Assembly: GCF_014174475.1 (NCBI RefSeq)
Contig: NZ_JACJUD010000002.1
Location: forward strand, 1-64,000
DNA: 64,000 nt
Reading direction: 5' to 3'
DNA from: Aquipseudomonas ullengensis
GTDB taxonomy: Bacteria; Pseudomonadota; Gammaproteobacteria; Pseudomonadales; Pseudomonadaceae
Below are positions 9,029 through 17,405 of the stretch, in pieces. The notes under the pieces are model-generated. The model worked only from the letters and a program-made list of their open reading frames with translations, had not been told where the DNA came from and ran no database searches. Position numbers and translations under genes: made by a program. Each line of letters begins with the position of its first letter. Position 1 is the stretch's first letter.

Positions 9029-9477
9029 GCACCGCCATTACCTTCCGCCCGATGGTCGCGGCGGATCTCGACCGCGTGCTGCAGATCGAGGCCGCGGCCT
9101 TCAGCCATCCCTGGACGCGCGGCATCTTCGAGGATGGCCTGAAGTCCTACGACTGTTGGGTGATGTTCGAGGGCGAGGAACAGGTCGGTCACGGCGTGAT
9201 CCAGGTGATCATCGACGAGGCGCACCTGCTCAACATCACCGTGCGCCCGCAGAGCCAGGGCAAGGGCTACGGTTTGCTGCTGCTGGAGCACCTGATGCGT
9301 CGCGCCTACGCCATGAAGGCTGGCGAATGCTTCCTCGAGGTGCGCGCCAGCAACCAGTCGGCGTACCGCCTGTACGAGCGCTTCGGCTTCAACGAGATCG
9401 GCCGGCGCCGCGACTACTACCCGGCGCCGGGTGGTCGCGAAGATGCACTGGTGATGGCCTGCACCCTGCTCGACTGA
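9025..9477 (+). CDS. rimI: RimI, ribosomal protein S18 alanine N-acetyltransferase
   Basis: A 150-residue GNAT-family acetyltransferase that acetylates the N-terminal alanine of ribosomal protein S18 and probably other proteins. The acetyl-CoA binding motif A is seen in ITVRPQSQGKGYGLLLLEHL (Q-x-x-G-x-G). The later EVRASNQSAYRLYERFGFNE motif is typical of RimI. The ATG at 9025 overlaps the stop of the previous gene. Frames extending further upstream are only the 3' end of that gene. Confidence 0.93.
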   Translation: MSTAITFRPMVAADLDRVLQIEAAAFSHPWTRGIFEDGLKSYDCWVMFEGEEQVGHGVIQVIIDEAHLLNITVRPQSQGKGYGLLLLEHLMRRAYAMKAGECFLEVRASNQSAYRLYERFGFNEIGRRRDYYPAPGGREDALVMACTLLD

Positions 9478-9586
9478 TCCCGCTGCTCCCGCCCTTGTAG
9501 ATGTCCGCCGTTTTGGCGCTTTCGGCTTTTGTCCGCTGTTGTTTTGCCGCGTAGGATCGAGGCATAACAATAAGGCGGAGCAGCCA

Positions 9587-10933
9587 ATGAACGCGGTCGA
9601 TGTGCTGGTGGTGGGCGCGGGTATTTCCGGGCTGACGGCGGCCTGGCGTTTGCAGCAGGCAGGGCGTTCGGTGCGGGTGCTGGAGGCGTCGGGCCGTGTC
9701 GGTGGGCGCACGCTCAACCATGCCTTTGCCAGTGGCGAGGTGGTGGAAGTCGGTGGCCAGTGGGTGGGGCCGACCCAGGAGCGCATCCTTGCCCTGATCG
9801 ACGAGCTGGGCCTGCAAACCTTCCCGCTGTGGAACCAGGGCGACAACCTGACCCTGTTCGGCGGCGCGCTGAAGTCCTATCGCGGCACCATCCCGCGTTT
9901 CGCCCCGCATGTGCTGCTCGACGTGCTGCAGGCGCAACTGCGTTTCGAACGGCTGGCGCGGCAGATTCCCCTGGACGATCCGGCCCGCCACCCCAAGGCG
10001 GCGCAGTGGGATCGCATGACCTTCGCCGAGTGGATCAACCGGACCCTGAAGACCGCCCACGGGCGCAAGGTGTTCGAGCTGCTCAGTGGCGCGGTATTCG
10101 CCGCCAGCCCCCATGACCTGTCTTTTTTGCATGTGCTGTTCTACGTCAACAGCGGCACCGACTTCGACACCATCCTCGGCGTCGAGGGCGGCGCCCAGCA
10201 GGACCGCATAACCGGCGGCTCGCAGCGTATCTGCCTGGCCCTGGTCGAGCGCCTGGGCGATGCGGTGTTACTCAAGCAGTCGGTGCGGGCGGTGCGCCAG
10301 GATGATCAAGGCGTCGAGCTGGTTACCGACCAGGGTGTGCATCGCGCGGCGCGCGTGATCTTCGCCGTGCCGCCGACCATGCTCCTGCGCATCAGCCAGG
10401 AGCCACAGCTGCCGGGCTGGCGCGACCAGTTGCTGCAACGCCAGCCGCAAGGCGCGGTGATCAAGTGCATGGCCCTGTATGAAACACCGTTCTGGCGCGA
10501 ACGCGGCCTCTCCGGCCAGGCCACCAGTGAGCTAGGCCCGGTGCGCCTGACCTTTGACAACAGCTTGCCGGACTCGTCGCATGGCGTGTTGATGGGCTTT
10601 ATCGAGGGCGACGAGGCGCGCCACTGGAGCGCCCGCAGCGAGCCCGAACGGCGCGCGGTGGTGCTCGAATGCTTCGCCCGCTACTTCGGCGAGCAGGCAT
10701 TGGCGCCGCTGGAGTACGTCGACAAATGCTGGGCCGACGAACCGTTCGCCCGTGGCTGCTACGCCGCGCTGTTCCCGCCGGGTTTGTGGACGTCCGGGGC
10801 GGTGCGCCTGCGCGAGCCGTTCGGCCGCCTGCACTTTGCCGGTACCGAGACGGCTACCCGCTGGATGGGTTATTTCGACGGCGCTGTGCAGGCTGCTGAG
10901 CGTGCCGTGAGCGAAGTGCTGGCAGCCGAATAA
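9587..10933 (+). CDS. FAD-dependent flavin monoamine oxidase family protein
   Basis: A 448-residue amine oxidase. The N-terminal Rossmann motif (VVGAGISGLTAAWRL) and the R-V-G-G-R-T motif bind FAD. The C-terminal LHFAGTETATRWMGYFDGAV is the conserved flavin-contact segment of monoamine oxidases. The family oxidises primary or secondary amines (for example putrescine or tyramine) to aldehydes with release of H2O2 and ammonia; the substrate here cannot be deduced. The ATG at 9587 has GGCGGAG eight bases upstream. It is followed after 11 bp by the C69 hydrolase gene, so the two probably form an operon. Confidence 0.9.
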   Translation: MNAVDVLVVGAGISGLTAAWRLQQAGRSVRVLEASGRVGGRTLNHAFASGEVVEVGGQWVGPTQERILALIDELGLQTFPLWNQGDNLTLFGGALKSYRGTIPRFAPHVLLDVLQAQLRFERLARQIPLDDPARHPKAAQWDRMTFAEWINRTLKTAHGRKVFELLSGAVFAASPHDLSFLHVLFYVNSGTDFDTILGVEGGAQQDRITGGSQRICLALVERLGDAVLLKQSVRAVRQDDQGVELVTDQGVHRAARVIFAVPPTMLLRISQEPQLPGWRDQLLQRQPQGAVIKCMALYETPFWRERGLSGQATSELGPVRLTFDNSLPDSSHGVLMGFIEGDEARHWSARSEPERRAVVLECFARYFGEQALAPLEYVDKCWADEPFARGCYAALFPPGLWTSGAVRLREPFGRLHFAGTETATRWMGYFDGAVQAAERAVSEVLAAE

Positions 10934-10944
10934 AGGAGGCGCGC

Positions 10945-12195
10945 ATGTGCGACACCCTGGTAATGCGCCAAGGCGGCCAGACCTGGTTTGCCAAGAACAG
11001 CGACCGCGAGCCGGCCGAGCCACAGCGCCTGCTGCGTATCGAGGCGGTGCAGGGCGATCGTGAGCGTGAGCTGCAGACCACCTACCTGCGCATCCCGCAG
11101 ACGGCCGAGCGCCACGGCCTGATCCTCAGTCAGCCGAGCTGGCTGTGGGGCGGCGAAATGGGCGTCAACCAGCGCGGTGTGGTGATCGGCAACGAGGCGG
11201 TGTTCACCCGCCTGACGCGCAAGCGCGGCGAGGCGCTGCTGGGCATGGACCTGCTGCGCCTGGGCCTGGAGCGTGGTGGTTCGGCCCGCGAAGCGCTGGC
11301 GGTGATCACCGAGCACCTCGAGCGCTTCGGCCAGGGCGGTCCGGCCGGTTTTCGCGACAAGGGCTTTCGCTACGACAACAGCTTTCTGATCGCTGACGCA
11401 GGTGAGGCCTGGGTGCTGGAAACGGCCGGGCAGTTGTGGGCGGCCAAGCGCGTCGAGCGCTGGGCGATTTCCAACGCGCTGAGCCTTGGCCATGAGTTCG
11501 ACCTGAGCAGTGCCGATCTGCCGGGGCAGGCGCGCAAGCTGGGCTGTTGGGACGGGCGCGGCGATTTCCACTTCGCCCGTGCCTTCGATACCCGCCTGTT
11601 GCCCTGGGTTGGTGGGGCGCATCGGCGACGGGCGTTGAACCAGGATTTCCTCGCGCAGTGCCCGGCCACTGCCAGCTGGGCTGAACTGACGGCGGCGCTG
11701 CGCAGCCATGGCCGGCGCGGCGACGATCTGCACCACCACGACAATCGTCAGGTGTGCCTGCATGCCGGCGCCTTCTGGCGGCCGTCGCAGACCACTGCCA
11801 GCCTGATCGCCCGCTTGCAGCCTGAACGCATCGAACTGGCCGCGACCGGCACATCCGCCCCGTGCCTCGGTCTGTTTCAGCCGCTGGGCTTCGACGAGGG
11901 CGCAGGGGCCGCGTTGCTCAGTCGTAGCGAAGAGCCGGTGTCCGCCTCGCTCTGGTGGCAGTTCGAGGCCGTGCACCGGCGTGCGCTGGTCGACGAGGGT
12001 TTTCGCCAGGCGCTCAGGGCCAGTCGCGCTACGCTGGAGCCACGGTTGCTGGAGCAGCTGGGCGCCGCTCAGGTGGATTGGCAGGGCGCGGCCGAACAGG
12101 CAGCGGCCTGGCATCGCCACTGGCAGGTCGAGGCCAGCGCCGGCTCTATATCACTGCCGCTGTGGTGGCGGCGCAAGGCTGCTCTACAGGGCTGA
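10945..12195 (+). CDS. Secernin/C69-type Ntn hydrolase (putative dipeptidase)
   Basis: A 416-residue protein beginning MCDTLVMRQGGQTWFAKNSD. The Cys right after the initiator Met is the expected N-terminal nucleophile of C69/secernin Ntn hydrolases. The FAKNSDREPAEPQ segment is their second conserved block. Such enzymes cleave amide bonds, often in dipeptides or amidated small molecules. The perfect AGGAGG at 10934-10939 decides the start. Pairing with the amine oxidase upstream suggests use of an amine or amide nitrogen source, which is inference. Its 3' end is followed by carbonic anhydrase after 60 bp. Confidence 0.85.
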   Translation: MCDTLVMRQGGQTWFAKNSDREPAEPQRLLRIEAVQGDRERELQTTYLRIPQTAERHGLILSQPSWLWGGEMGVNQRGVVIGNEAVFTRLTRKRGEALLGMDLLRLGLERGGSAREALAVITEHLERFGQGGPAGFRDKGFRYDNSFLIADAGEAWVLETAGQLWAAKRVERWAISNALSLGHEFDLSSADLPGQARKLGCWDGRGDFHFARAFDTRLLPWVGGAHRRRALNQDFLAQCPATASWAELTAALRSHGRRGDDLHHHDNRQVCLHAGAFWRPSQTTASLIARLQPERIELAATGTSAPCLGLFQPLGFDEGAGAALLSRSEEPVSASLWWQFEAVHRRALVDEGFRQALRASRATLEPRLLEQLGAAQVDWQGAAEQAAAWHRHWQVEASAGSISLPLWWRRKAALQG

Positions 12196-12255
12196 AACGC
12201 CTTGTAAATGGGGCGGCGGCTCCGTATGTTTCGCCGCGGGCACGGGAGGATAGAC

Positions 12256-12900
12256 ATGAGCGATCTGCAGCAATTGTTCGACAACAACGCGCGCTGGGCC
12301 GAGGCGATCAACGAGGAGGACCCCGAGTTCTTCGCCAAGCTGGCCAAGCAACAGACTCCCGAGTTCCTCTGGATCGGCTGTTCGGATGCGCGGGTACCGG
12401 CCAACGAGATTGTCGGCCTGTTGCCGGGCGATATCTTCGTCCACCGCAACGTCGCCAACGTGGTGCTGCACACCGACCTCAACTGCCTGTCGGTGATCCA
12501 GTACGCGGTCGACGTGCTCAAGGTCAAACACATCCTGGTCACCGGCCACTACGGCTGCGGTGGTGTGCGCGCGGCCATGCAGGACCGCCAGTTCGGCCTG
12601 ATCGACGGTTGGCTGCGCTCGATTCGCGACCTCTATTACGAGCAGCGCGAACACTTCGCCGCGATCGACAACGAGGAAGATAAAGTCGACCGCCTCTGCG
12701 AGCTGAACGTCATCCAGCAGGTGGCCAACGTCAGCCACACCACCATCGTGCAGAACGCCTGGCATCGCGGCCAGGAGCTGTCGGTGCACGGCTGCATTTA
12801 CGGCATCAAGGACGGTCGCTGGAAGAATCTCAACGTCACCGTCAGCGGCCTGGAACAACTGCCGCCGCAATACCGGCTGCGCCCGCTCGGCCAATCCTGA
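12256..12900 (+). CDS. can: Beta-class carbonic anhydrase
   Basis: A 214-residue enzyme that interconverts CO2 and bicarbonate. The zinc site is visible: Cys in IGCSDARVPANE (with the Asp-Arg dyad) and the His/Cys pair in TGHYGCGGVRAAM. Both are hallmarks of beta-carbonic anhydrases. Length and the C-terminal VHGCIYGIKDGRWKNL segment fit the Can type. The ATG at 12256 has GGGAGGA a few bases upstream; a longer frame from 12208 has no such site. It is followed immediately by the EamA gene. Confidence 0.95.
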   Translation: MSDLQQLFDNNARWAEAINEEDPEFFAKLAKQQTPEFLWIGCSDARVPANEIVGLLPGDIFVHRNVANVVLHTDLNCLSVIQYAVDVLKVKHILVTGHYGCGGVRAAMQDRQFGLIDGWLRSIRDLYYEQREHFAAIDNEEDKVDRLCELNVIQQVANVSHTTIVQNAWHRGQELSVHGCIYGIKDGRWKNLNVTVSGLEQLPPQYRLRPLGQS

Positions 12901-12901
12901 G

Positions 12902-13807
12902 TTGCCTCGCGCGCAACTCTTCGCCTGGCTGGGTCTGGCCCTGGCGAGCCTGTTCTGGGCGGGCAACTCACTGGTCGCCCGTGCATTCACCGGCATCATT
13001 CCGCCTTTCTCGCTGGCCTTCTGGCGCTGGGCGATAGCGCTGTTGATCCTCTTGCCCCTGGTGGGGCCGTCTCTCTGGGCGCATCGCCAGGTGCTGCGCC
13101 GCGCCGGCTGGCGCCTGTGGGTCGCCGCATTGCTGGCCATCACCCTGTACAACGTCATGCTCTACACCGCGGCGCAGAGTACGGCGGCGATCAACCTCAG
13201 CCTGGTGAGCACCTGTTTGCCGCTGGCGACCTTCATTGGCGCGGGGTTGCTGCTGGGCGAGTGGCCGGCGCGGCGTGCCTGGGTTGGCTTGGGCCTGGCG
13301 ATGATCGGCCTGCTCTGGCTGATCGCCAAAGGCAGTTGGCAGGTACTGAGCAGCCTGTCCTTCGCCCAGGGCGATGTGCTGATGCTGCTGGCAATCCTGG
13401 ATTGGGCCCTGTACTCGCTGCTGTTGCGCCGCTGGCGGGCGCACTTCCAGGTCCCACCCTTCACCTTGCTCGGTGCCCTGGTGTTGCTCGGCCTGCTGAT
13501 GCTCTCGCCGTTGTACGTCTGGGAGCTGTGGCAGGGTGCGCGCTTCGAGCCGAGCCTGGGCAATCTGGCCGCGATTGGCTACACCGCACTGTTCGCGTCG
13601 GTCATCGCTTACCAACTGTGGAACATCGGCCTACGCGAACTCGGTGCGGCGCGCACGGCGATGAGCAACTACCTGATGCCGGTGTTTACCGCGTTATTGG
13701 GCTGGGTATTGCTGGGCGAGGGGCTGCAGGACTTCCACTGGGTCGGCGGCGCTCTGATCTTCGCCGGCCTGCTGCTGGCTGGCAGGCTGCAGAGCGGGCG
13801 GACATGA
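12902..13807 (+). CDS. EamA-family (DMT superfamily) transporter
   Basis: A 301-residue membrane protein with about ten hydrophobic segments arranged as two EamA repeats. The first starts LFAWLGLALASLFWAGNSLV, and the second begins near residue 150 (LMLLAILDWALYSLLLRRW). Members export metabolites or amino acids; the substrate is unknown. The TTG at 12902, one base after the carbonic anhydrase stop, is the best start because it keeps the first membrane segment intact. The stop overlaps the start of the next gene by 4 bp, so the two are coupled. Confidence 0.88.
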   Translation: MPRAQLFAWLGLALASLFWAGNSLVARAFTGIIPPFSLAFWRWAIALLILLPLVGPSLWAHRQVLRRAGWRLWVAALLAITLYNVMLYTAAQSTAAINLSLVSTCLPLATFIGAGLLLGEWPARRAWVGLGLAMIGLLWLIAKGSWQVLSSLSFAQGDVLMLLAILDWALYSLLLRRWRAHFQVPPFTLLGALVLLGLLMLSPLYVWELWQGARFEPSLGNLAAIGYTALFASVIAYQLWNIGLRELGAARTAMSNYLMPVFTALLGWVLLGEGLQDFHWVGGALIFAGLLLAGRLQSGRT

Positions 13808-14805
13808 GCCCGCGCCTCTGCGTGATCCCCGGCGATGGCATCGGCCAGGAAGTGGTGCCGGTAGCCGTGGCGGTGCTGCAGCGCCTGCTGCCGGATCTGA
13901 CTCTGGTCGAAGCCGAGGCCGGCTGGGAATGCTTCCAGCGCCACGGCGTGGCGGTGCCCGAGGTCACCCTGCAGGCCATGCGTAACTGCGGCGCCGGCCT
14001 GTTTGGCGCGGTGTCATCGCCGAGCCATCAGGTGCCAGGCTACCGCAGCGCCATCCTTACCCTGCGTCAGCAACTCGGCCTCAACGTCAACCTGCGGCCC
14101 GTGCGCAGCTGGCCGCAGGTATCGCCCAAGGTAGGCATCGATTTGCTGATCCTGCGTGAGAACAGCGAAGGCCTCTACAGCGGCCGCGAACACTGGCAGG
14201 AGGAGGGTGTGGCGATTGCCGAGCGGGTGATCAGTCGCACCGCCAGCCAGCGCCTGGCCGAGTGCGCTGCGCAGGTAGCTGCCCAGCGCCAGGCGCGGCG
14301 TATCACCTTGGTCCACAAGGCCAACGTGCTGCCACTGACCTGCGGCCTGTTCCGCGACACCTGCCGCGCGCACCTCGAAGCACAGGGCTGGCGCGATGTA
14401 GTGGATGAACGCCTGGTGGATGTGGCGGCCCTGCAACTGGTGGCGCAGCCAGAAACCTTCGACCTGATCGTCACCAGCAACCTGTTCGGCGACATCCTCT
14501 CCGACCTGGCCTGCCACTGGAGCGGCGGCCTGGGCCTGGCACCCTCACTCAACTGGGGCAACGGCCTGGCCCTGGCCGAACCGGTACACGGCAGCGCCCC
14601 CGACATTGTCGGCAGCGGCCGCGCCAATCCGCTGGCTGCCATCCTTAGCATTGCTCTGTTACTGCGTCATCACTGGCAGCGTGAGGATTTGGCGGAGCGC
14701 TTGGAGCGTGCGGTGGCGGACTTTCTACGCGAGGAGTGGCGTGACGATCTGGCGGGGGATACGACGCGGGTGGTATCAGAAGGTGTTTTGGCACGGATTG
14801 GTTGA
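13804..14805 (+). CDS. Isocitrate/isopropylmalate dehydrogenase-family protein
   Basis: A 333-residue NAD(P)-dependent beta-decarboxylating dehydrogenase. Seen are the N-terminal VIPGDGIGQEVVPVAV motif, the substrate-binding RPVRSWP region, an LRENSEGLYSG segment and a late nucleotide-binding EPVHGSAPDIVG motif. It is too short and divergent for Icd and does not sit with leuCD, so it may act on homoisocitrate, tartrate or a similar 2-hydroxy acid. Substrate is not decidable by eye. The ATG at 13804 overlaps the transporter stop. The small Ala/Gly-rich ending (VVSEGVLARIG) is complete. Confidence 0.85.
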   Translation: MSPRLCVIPGDGIGQEVVPVAVAVLQRLLPDLTLVEAEAGWECFQRHGVAVPEVTLQAMRNCGAGLFGAVSSPSHQVPGYRSAILTLRQQLGLNVNLRPVRSWPQVSPKVGIDLLILRENSEGLYSGREHWQEEGVAIAERVISRTASQRLAECAAQVAAQRQARRITLVHKANVLPLTCGLFRDTCRAHLEAQGWRDVVDERLVDVAALQLVAQPETFDLIVTSNLFGDILSDLACHWSGGLGLAPSLNWGNGLALAEPVHGSAPDIVGSGRANPLAAILSIALLLRHHWQREDLAERLERAVADFLREEWRDDLAGDTTRVVSEGVLARIG

Positions 14806-14874
14806 GCGTGGGTGGAGGCAGTAAGAACGCTCGAATTCGTGGGGGCGTAAAACTTTAAGGAGGAAGGAGTGGTG

Positions 14875-15042
14875 ATGGCTGTATTGGCTTTTTTCCCGGC
14901 GCTAGCAACTGCTGTTACCAGCTACGGCCTTTATCGTACGGCTACGGGGAAAGGTGTGAGTAGGGCCTACAGATGGGTGGAGAATGGCTTGTACGTCATT
15001 CTCGGATTGGAGCTGTTGGTGATCCTGGCTGCATGGATATAG
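14875..15042 (+). CDS. Small membrane protein, unknown
   Basis: A 55-residue frame beginning MAVLAFFPALATAVTSYGLY and ending in a hydrophobic helix (LYVILGLELLVILAAWI). A strong Shine-Dalgarno tract (AAGGAGGAAGGA, 14857-14868) lies 6 bases upstream, with GTG codons at 14869 and 14872 as alternative starts. The topology suggests two short membrane helices around a basic loop. I do not recognise a family. It lies just outside the prophage, between the dehydrogenase gene and attL. Confidence 0.6.
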   Translation: MAVLAFFPALATAVTSYGLYRTATGKGVSRAYRWVENGLYVILGLELLVILAAWI

Positions 15043-15074
15043 ATAGAGCACCGGGAAATTGCTAGCCCAGAAAC

Positions 15075-15156
15075 ACAAAGGCCTACCCGAAGGTAAGCCT
15101 TTGTTTTGTTTGGTGGCTACGCAGGGACTTGAACCCCGGACCCCAGCATTATGAAT
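15075..15156. repeat. attL, 82-bp att repeat with tRNA-Met 3' fragment
   Basis: Identical to 27906-27987. It holds the tRNA-Met 3' half (complement of 15111-15156, CCA to anticodon loop, not functional). It also holds the hairpin 15079-15102 (stem arms AGGCCTACC and GGTAAGCCT) that terminates the tRNA transcript read leftward. Outside the repeat, CCCAGAAAC is also shared apart from one inserted base. Confidence 0.93.
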
Positions 15157-15262
15157 CACCTGAGTGGCGCCAGAGTAAGCCCCACAAACCCATAGAATGG
15201 GCCTTCTAGCCTTACTTTCTTCCCGCTACGCCAGAGCTTTCCAGAGAAAGCTGTCGATGTAG

Positions 15263-16342
15263 TCACTCCGGTTGGTCGTCATATATTAAAACTGGATGGG
15301 CCCGAAAGGAGCCTCCACCATCATATTTTGAGAAGTTTACATGAGCCCCTATTTTGATAGGATTTGGCCCGTATACACTCTCTTTATGGAAGAATACATT
15401 ATTTTCTTCTTGGGATATAAAGCCCCATGCTTTGTGAAGGAAGTTATTGATCTGCCCTTCATGTCGCTGAGCAGTTGCATAGCAAAGCCTGCTGCAGGCT
15501 GAAACTAAGCTGTCTGCTGTTGGTCTGTCTTTTGGATTCTTTTTTAGACAGGAAAGCGATATTGATAATAAGCTTTCTGCGAGCGGTCTGAATTGTGGAT
15601 TTGATAGAACAAAAGCAGGTGGAGGGGTGATATCTACATTCATGATTCTCTGAACTGCTTTTAAACCATTTCCAAATGGCAAGGCTCCAGTTATTAGTTG
15701 ATAAAACATCGCTCCAATAGACCAGATATCTGCTGCTGCACTTACAGTTCGAGGGCTTTCAATTGCTTCAGGAGCCATGTATGGAAGGGCGCCAACTGCA
15801 GTTTGAGACATGGAAAGGGTGGAGTCGCCGCCTTCGATAGCTTCTACAAGTTCATCTTTGGCCATGGTGGCAATGCCAAAGTCTGTTATTTTTATCGAAG
15901 TTAATGAATGCTTGCCAGTTACCATTATATTGGTGGGTTTTAAGTCTCGATGCACAACGTTGGCATGGTGAGCAGCTGCAAGCCCCTTCGCTAAGTAGTT
16001 AAATATTCTAGCGGCAAGATGGGGGTCGATAAATTGTGCTCGGCTTAGCAGCGCTTGTTGGAGATCGGTGCCGTCTATAAGTTCTTCTATAAGGTATCTA
16101 TCTTCGCCATCCCTAACATAGTCTAAGGTTTTTGCTATGTTGTGATGGTTGACTTTTGCTGAAAGTATGGCGCTTTGTTTGAATCTTTTAGTTGCAGATG
16201 AGTTTTTTGGGGTTTTTAATGCCACGTATCTATCTAGCAGTCGATCATGTGCTTTGTATACGTATTGCATGCCGCCTTCATTGATGTAGCTGTCTATTGC
16301 GTAACGCTCGCCAATTATAGTGCCCTGTTCGAATCTAGACAT
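15263..16342 (-). CDS. Ser/Thr protein kinase with C-terminal cold-shock-like domain (KKP module)
   Basis: A 359-residue Hanks-type kinase, last gene of the phosphatase-kinase-kinase operon. Catalytic landmarks are complete: Gly-rich loop NEGGMQYVYKA (21-31), Lys43 in VALK, HRDLKPTN (131-138), DFG (154-156) and APE (190-192). The kinase domain ends near residue 285. The last 60 residues read like a cold-shock/OB domain: WGFIS (306-310, RNP1-like), VFFHK (316-320, RNP2-like), then an AHVNFSKYDGGGSFRAHPV tail. There is no transmembrane segment, so it acts in the cytoplasm. The start codon shares one base with the preceding kinase stop (TAATG). In Pf prophages such modules have been described as kinase-kinase-phosphatase (KKP: PfkA, PfkB, PfpC) acting in phage defence and prophage control. 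I cannot say which of the two kinases equals PfkA. Confidence 0.88.
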   Translation of the reverse strand: MSRFEQGTIIGERYAIDSYINEGGMQYVYKAHDRLLDRYVALKTPKNSSATKRFKQSAILSAKVNHHNIAKTLDYVRDGEDRYLIEELIDGTDLQQALLSRAQFIDPHLAARIFNYLAKGLAAAHHANVVHRDLKPTNIMVTGKHSLTSIKITDFGIATMAKDELVEAIEGGDSTLSMSQTAVGALPYMAPEAIESPRTVSAAADIWSIGAMFYQLITGALPFGNGLKAVQRIMNVDITPPPAFVLSNPQFRPLAESLLSISLSCLKKNPKDRPTADSLVSACSRLCYATAQRHEGQINNFLHKAWGFISQEENNVFFHKESVYGPNPIKIGAHVNFSKYDGGGSFRAHPVLIYDDQPE

Positions 16343-17403
16343 TATATTGTTATCTCTGGATTGGATATGTCGAAGGTAATGAACTCTCGCTCATTTGCTC
16401 TTCTCGCCGGAGAACCTAGCGCTACGACGCAGCTTCCGGGTAGCACTGCACCATTTGATACTACACGATTATTTATTAAGACCTCTCCAGATACATCTAT
16501 TACGATGAAGTCTGTACCATTATATTCAATGGTTGCTTTTCCAATATTTGTAAACTCTAGTGTTGTGCTTGGGTTTTTCGAGGTGAGATAAGTAGGGACC
16601 CCTTTGTGAACCACTAGTGCTTGATGTTGATTGAGTAGAATATGCTTGGCCAGCGCAGCCTTGATGGCGGATATGGGAGGTCTTTGCTCTGGAGAGTAGT
16701 GTAGACAGTCGTTTAGAATGCTTTGTATTTCCGGAGCTAGGTTCAGCGGTGTTAGGTTAAAGTGATGTCGCGATACTGGCTTGTCATACGCACATACTAA
16801 TTCTTTAGGTACGCTTCCAAGTGCAAGGAATAAAGCTGTTGCACCAAATCCATAGACATCAACTGCGGAGGTGAATTTGGGGCTTTCACCGTAGAGCTCT
16901 GGGGCTGCGAAGCCATGAGTCCCTATAAAACCGACTGTGGCTGCATTAAAACCTTCTTGTCGAGATAGTCCGAAGTCATAGATTTTTATAACTCCCTCCG
17001 GGTCAAGCTTCATATTGTTCGGCTTGATATCTCTGTGGATGGTTCCGGCGTCGTGGATGTCGCTTATGCCAGATGCTATTTGCCAGATGTTCTTATAGTA
17101 TGTGATTTCATCTTTGGGAGGGACAAAGCCATCAATAAGATCTTCGCCGAAAATGTACTCTTGAACTATGCCTGTTCCGAATTCTGTAGTGTTCACTATG
17201 TCATAAACTTGAACTACGTGCTTGGATCGTACCCGCATCAGTGCTGCCAGCTCGTCTAGCATTCGTCTCTGATCAATTGAGCTTTTGATGAATTTTATTG
17301 CGACCTGACGCTCAAGTACGGTGTCAGTGCAAGGAATTACTCCTCCCATACCGCCTAGAAAACTTGAGCCGATGGGTTGATATCGGTCTGGCAGTCCCTG
17401 CAT
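16342..17403 (-). CDS. Ser/Thr protein kinase with C-terminal FHA-like domain (KKP module)
   Basis: A 353-residue Hanks-type kinase, middle gene of the module. Seen are a Gly-rich loop FLGGMGGVIPC (15-25), Lys37 in VAIK, HRDIKPNN (123-130), DFGLS (143-147) and an AAPEL activation-segment end. All are compatible with activity. After the kinase domain (to about residue 255) comes a beta-rich region of about 90 residues with GEVLINNRVVSNGAVLPGS and a later VVALGSPARRANEREFITFD. That pattern resembles a forkhead-associated (FHA) or related phosphopeptide-binding sandwich, which is inference. It starts two bases after the phosphatase stop and is coupled to the second kinase by TAATG. No signal or membrane segment is present. 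Confidence 0.87.
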   Translation of the reverse strand: MQGLPDRYQPIGSSFLGGMGGVIPCTDTVLERQVAIKFIKSSIDQRRMLDELAALMRVRSKHVVQVYDIVNTTEFGTGIVQEYIFGEDLIDGFVPPKDEITYYKNIWQIASGISDIHDAGTIHRDIKPNNMKLDPEGVIKIYDFGLSRQEGFNAATVGFIGTHGFAAPELYGESPKFTSAVDVYGFGATALFLALGSVPKELVCAYDKPVSRHHFNLTPLNLAPEIQSILNDCLHYSPEQRPPISAIKAALAKHILLNQHQALVVHKGVPTYLTSKNPSTTLEFTNIGKATIEYNGTDFIVIDVSGEVLINNRVVSNGAVLPGSCVVALGSPARRANEREFITFDISNPEITI

Positions 17404-17405
17404 TT

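Noticed and set aside
15111..15156. A second tRNA-Met gene at the left prophage end
   Set aside because: Only the 3' part up to the anticodon loop is present; D-arm and 5' acceptor strand are missing. It is the att duplicate, not a gene.
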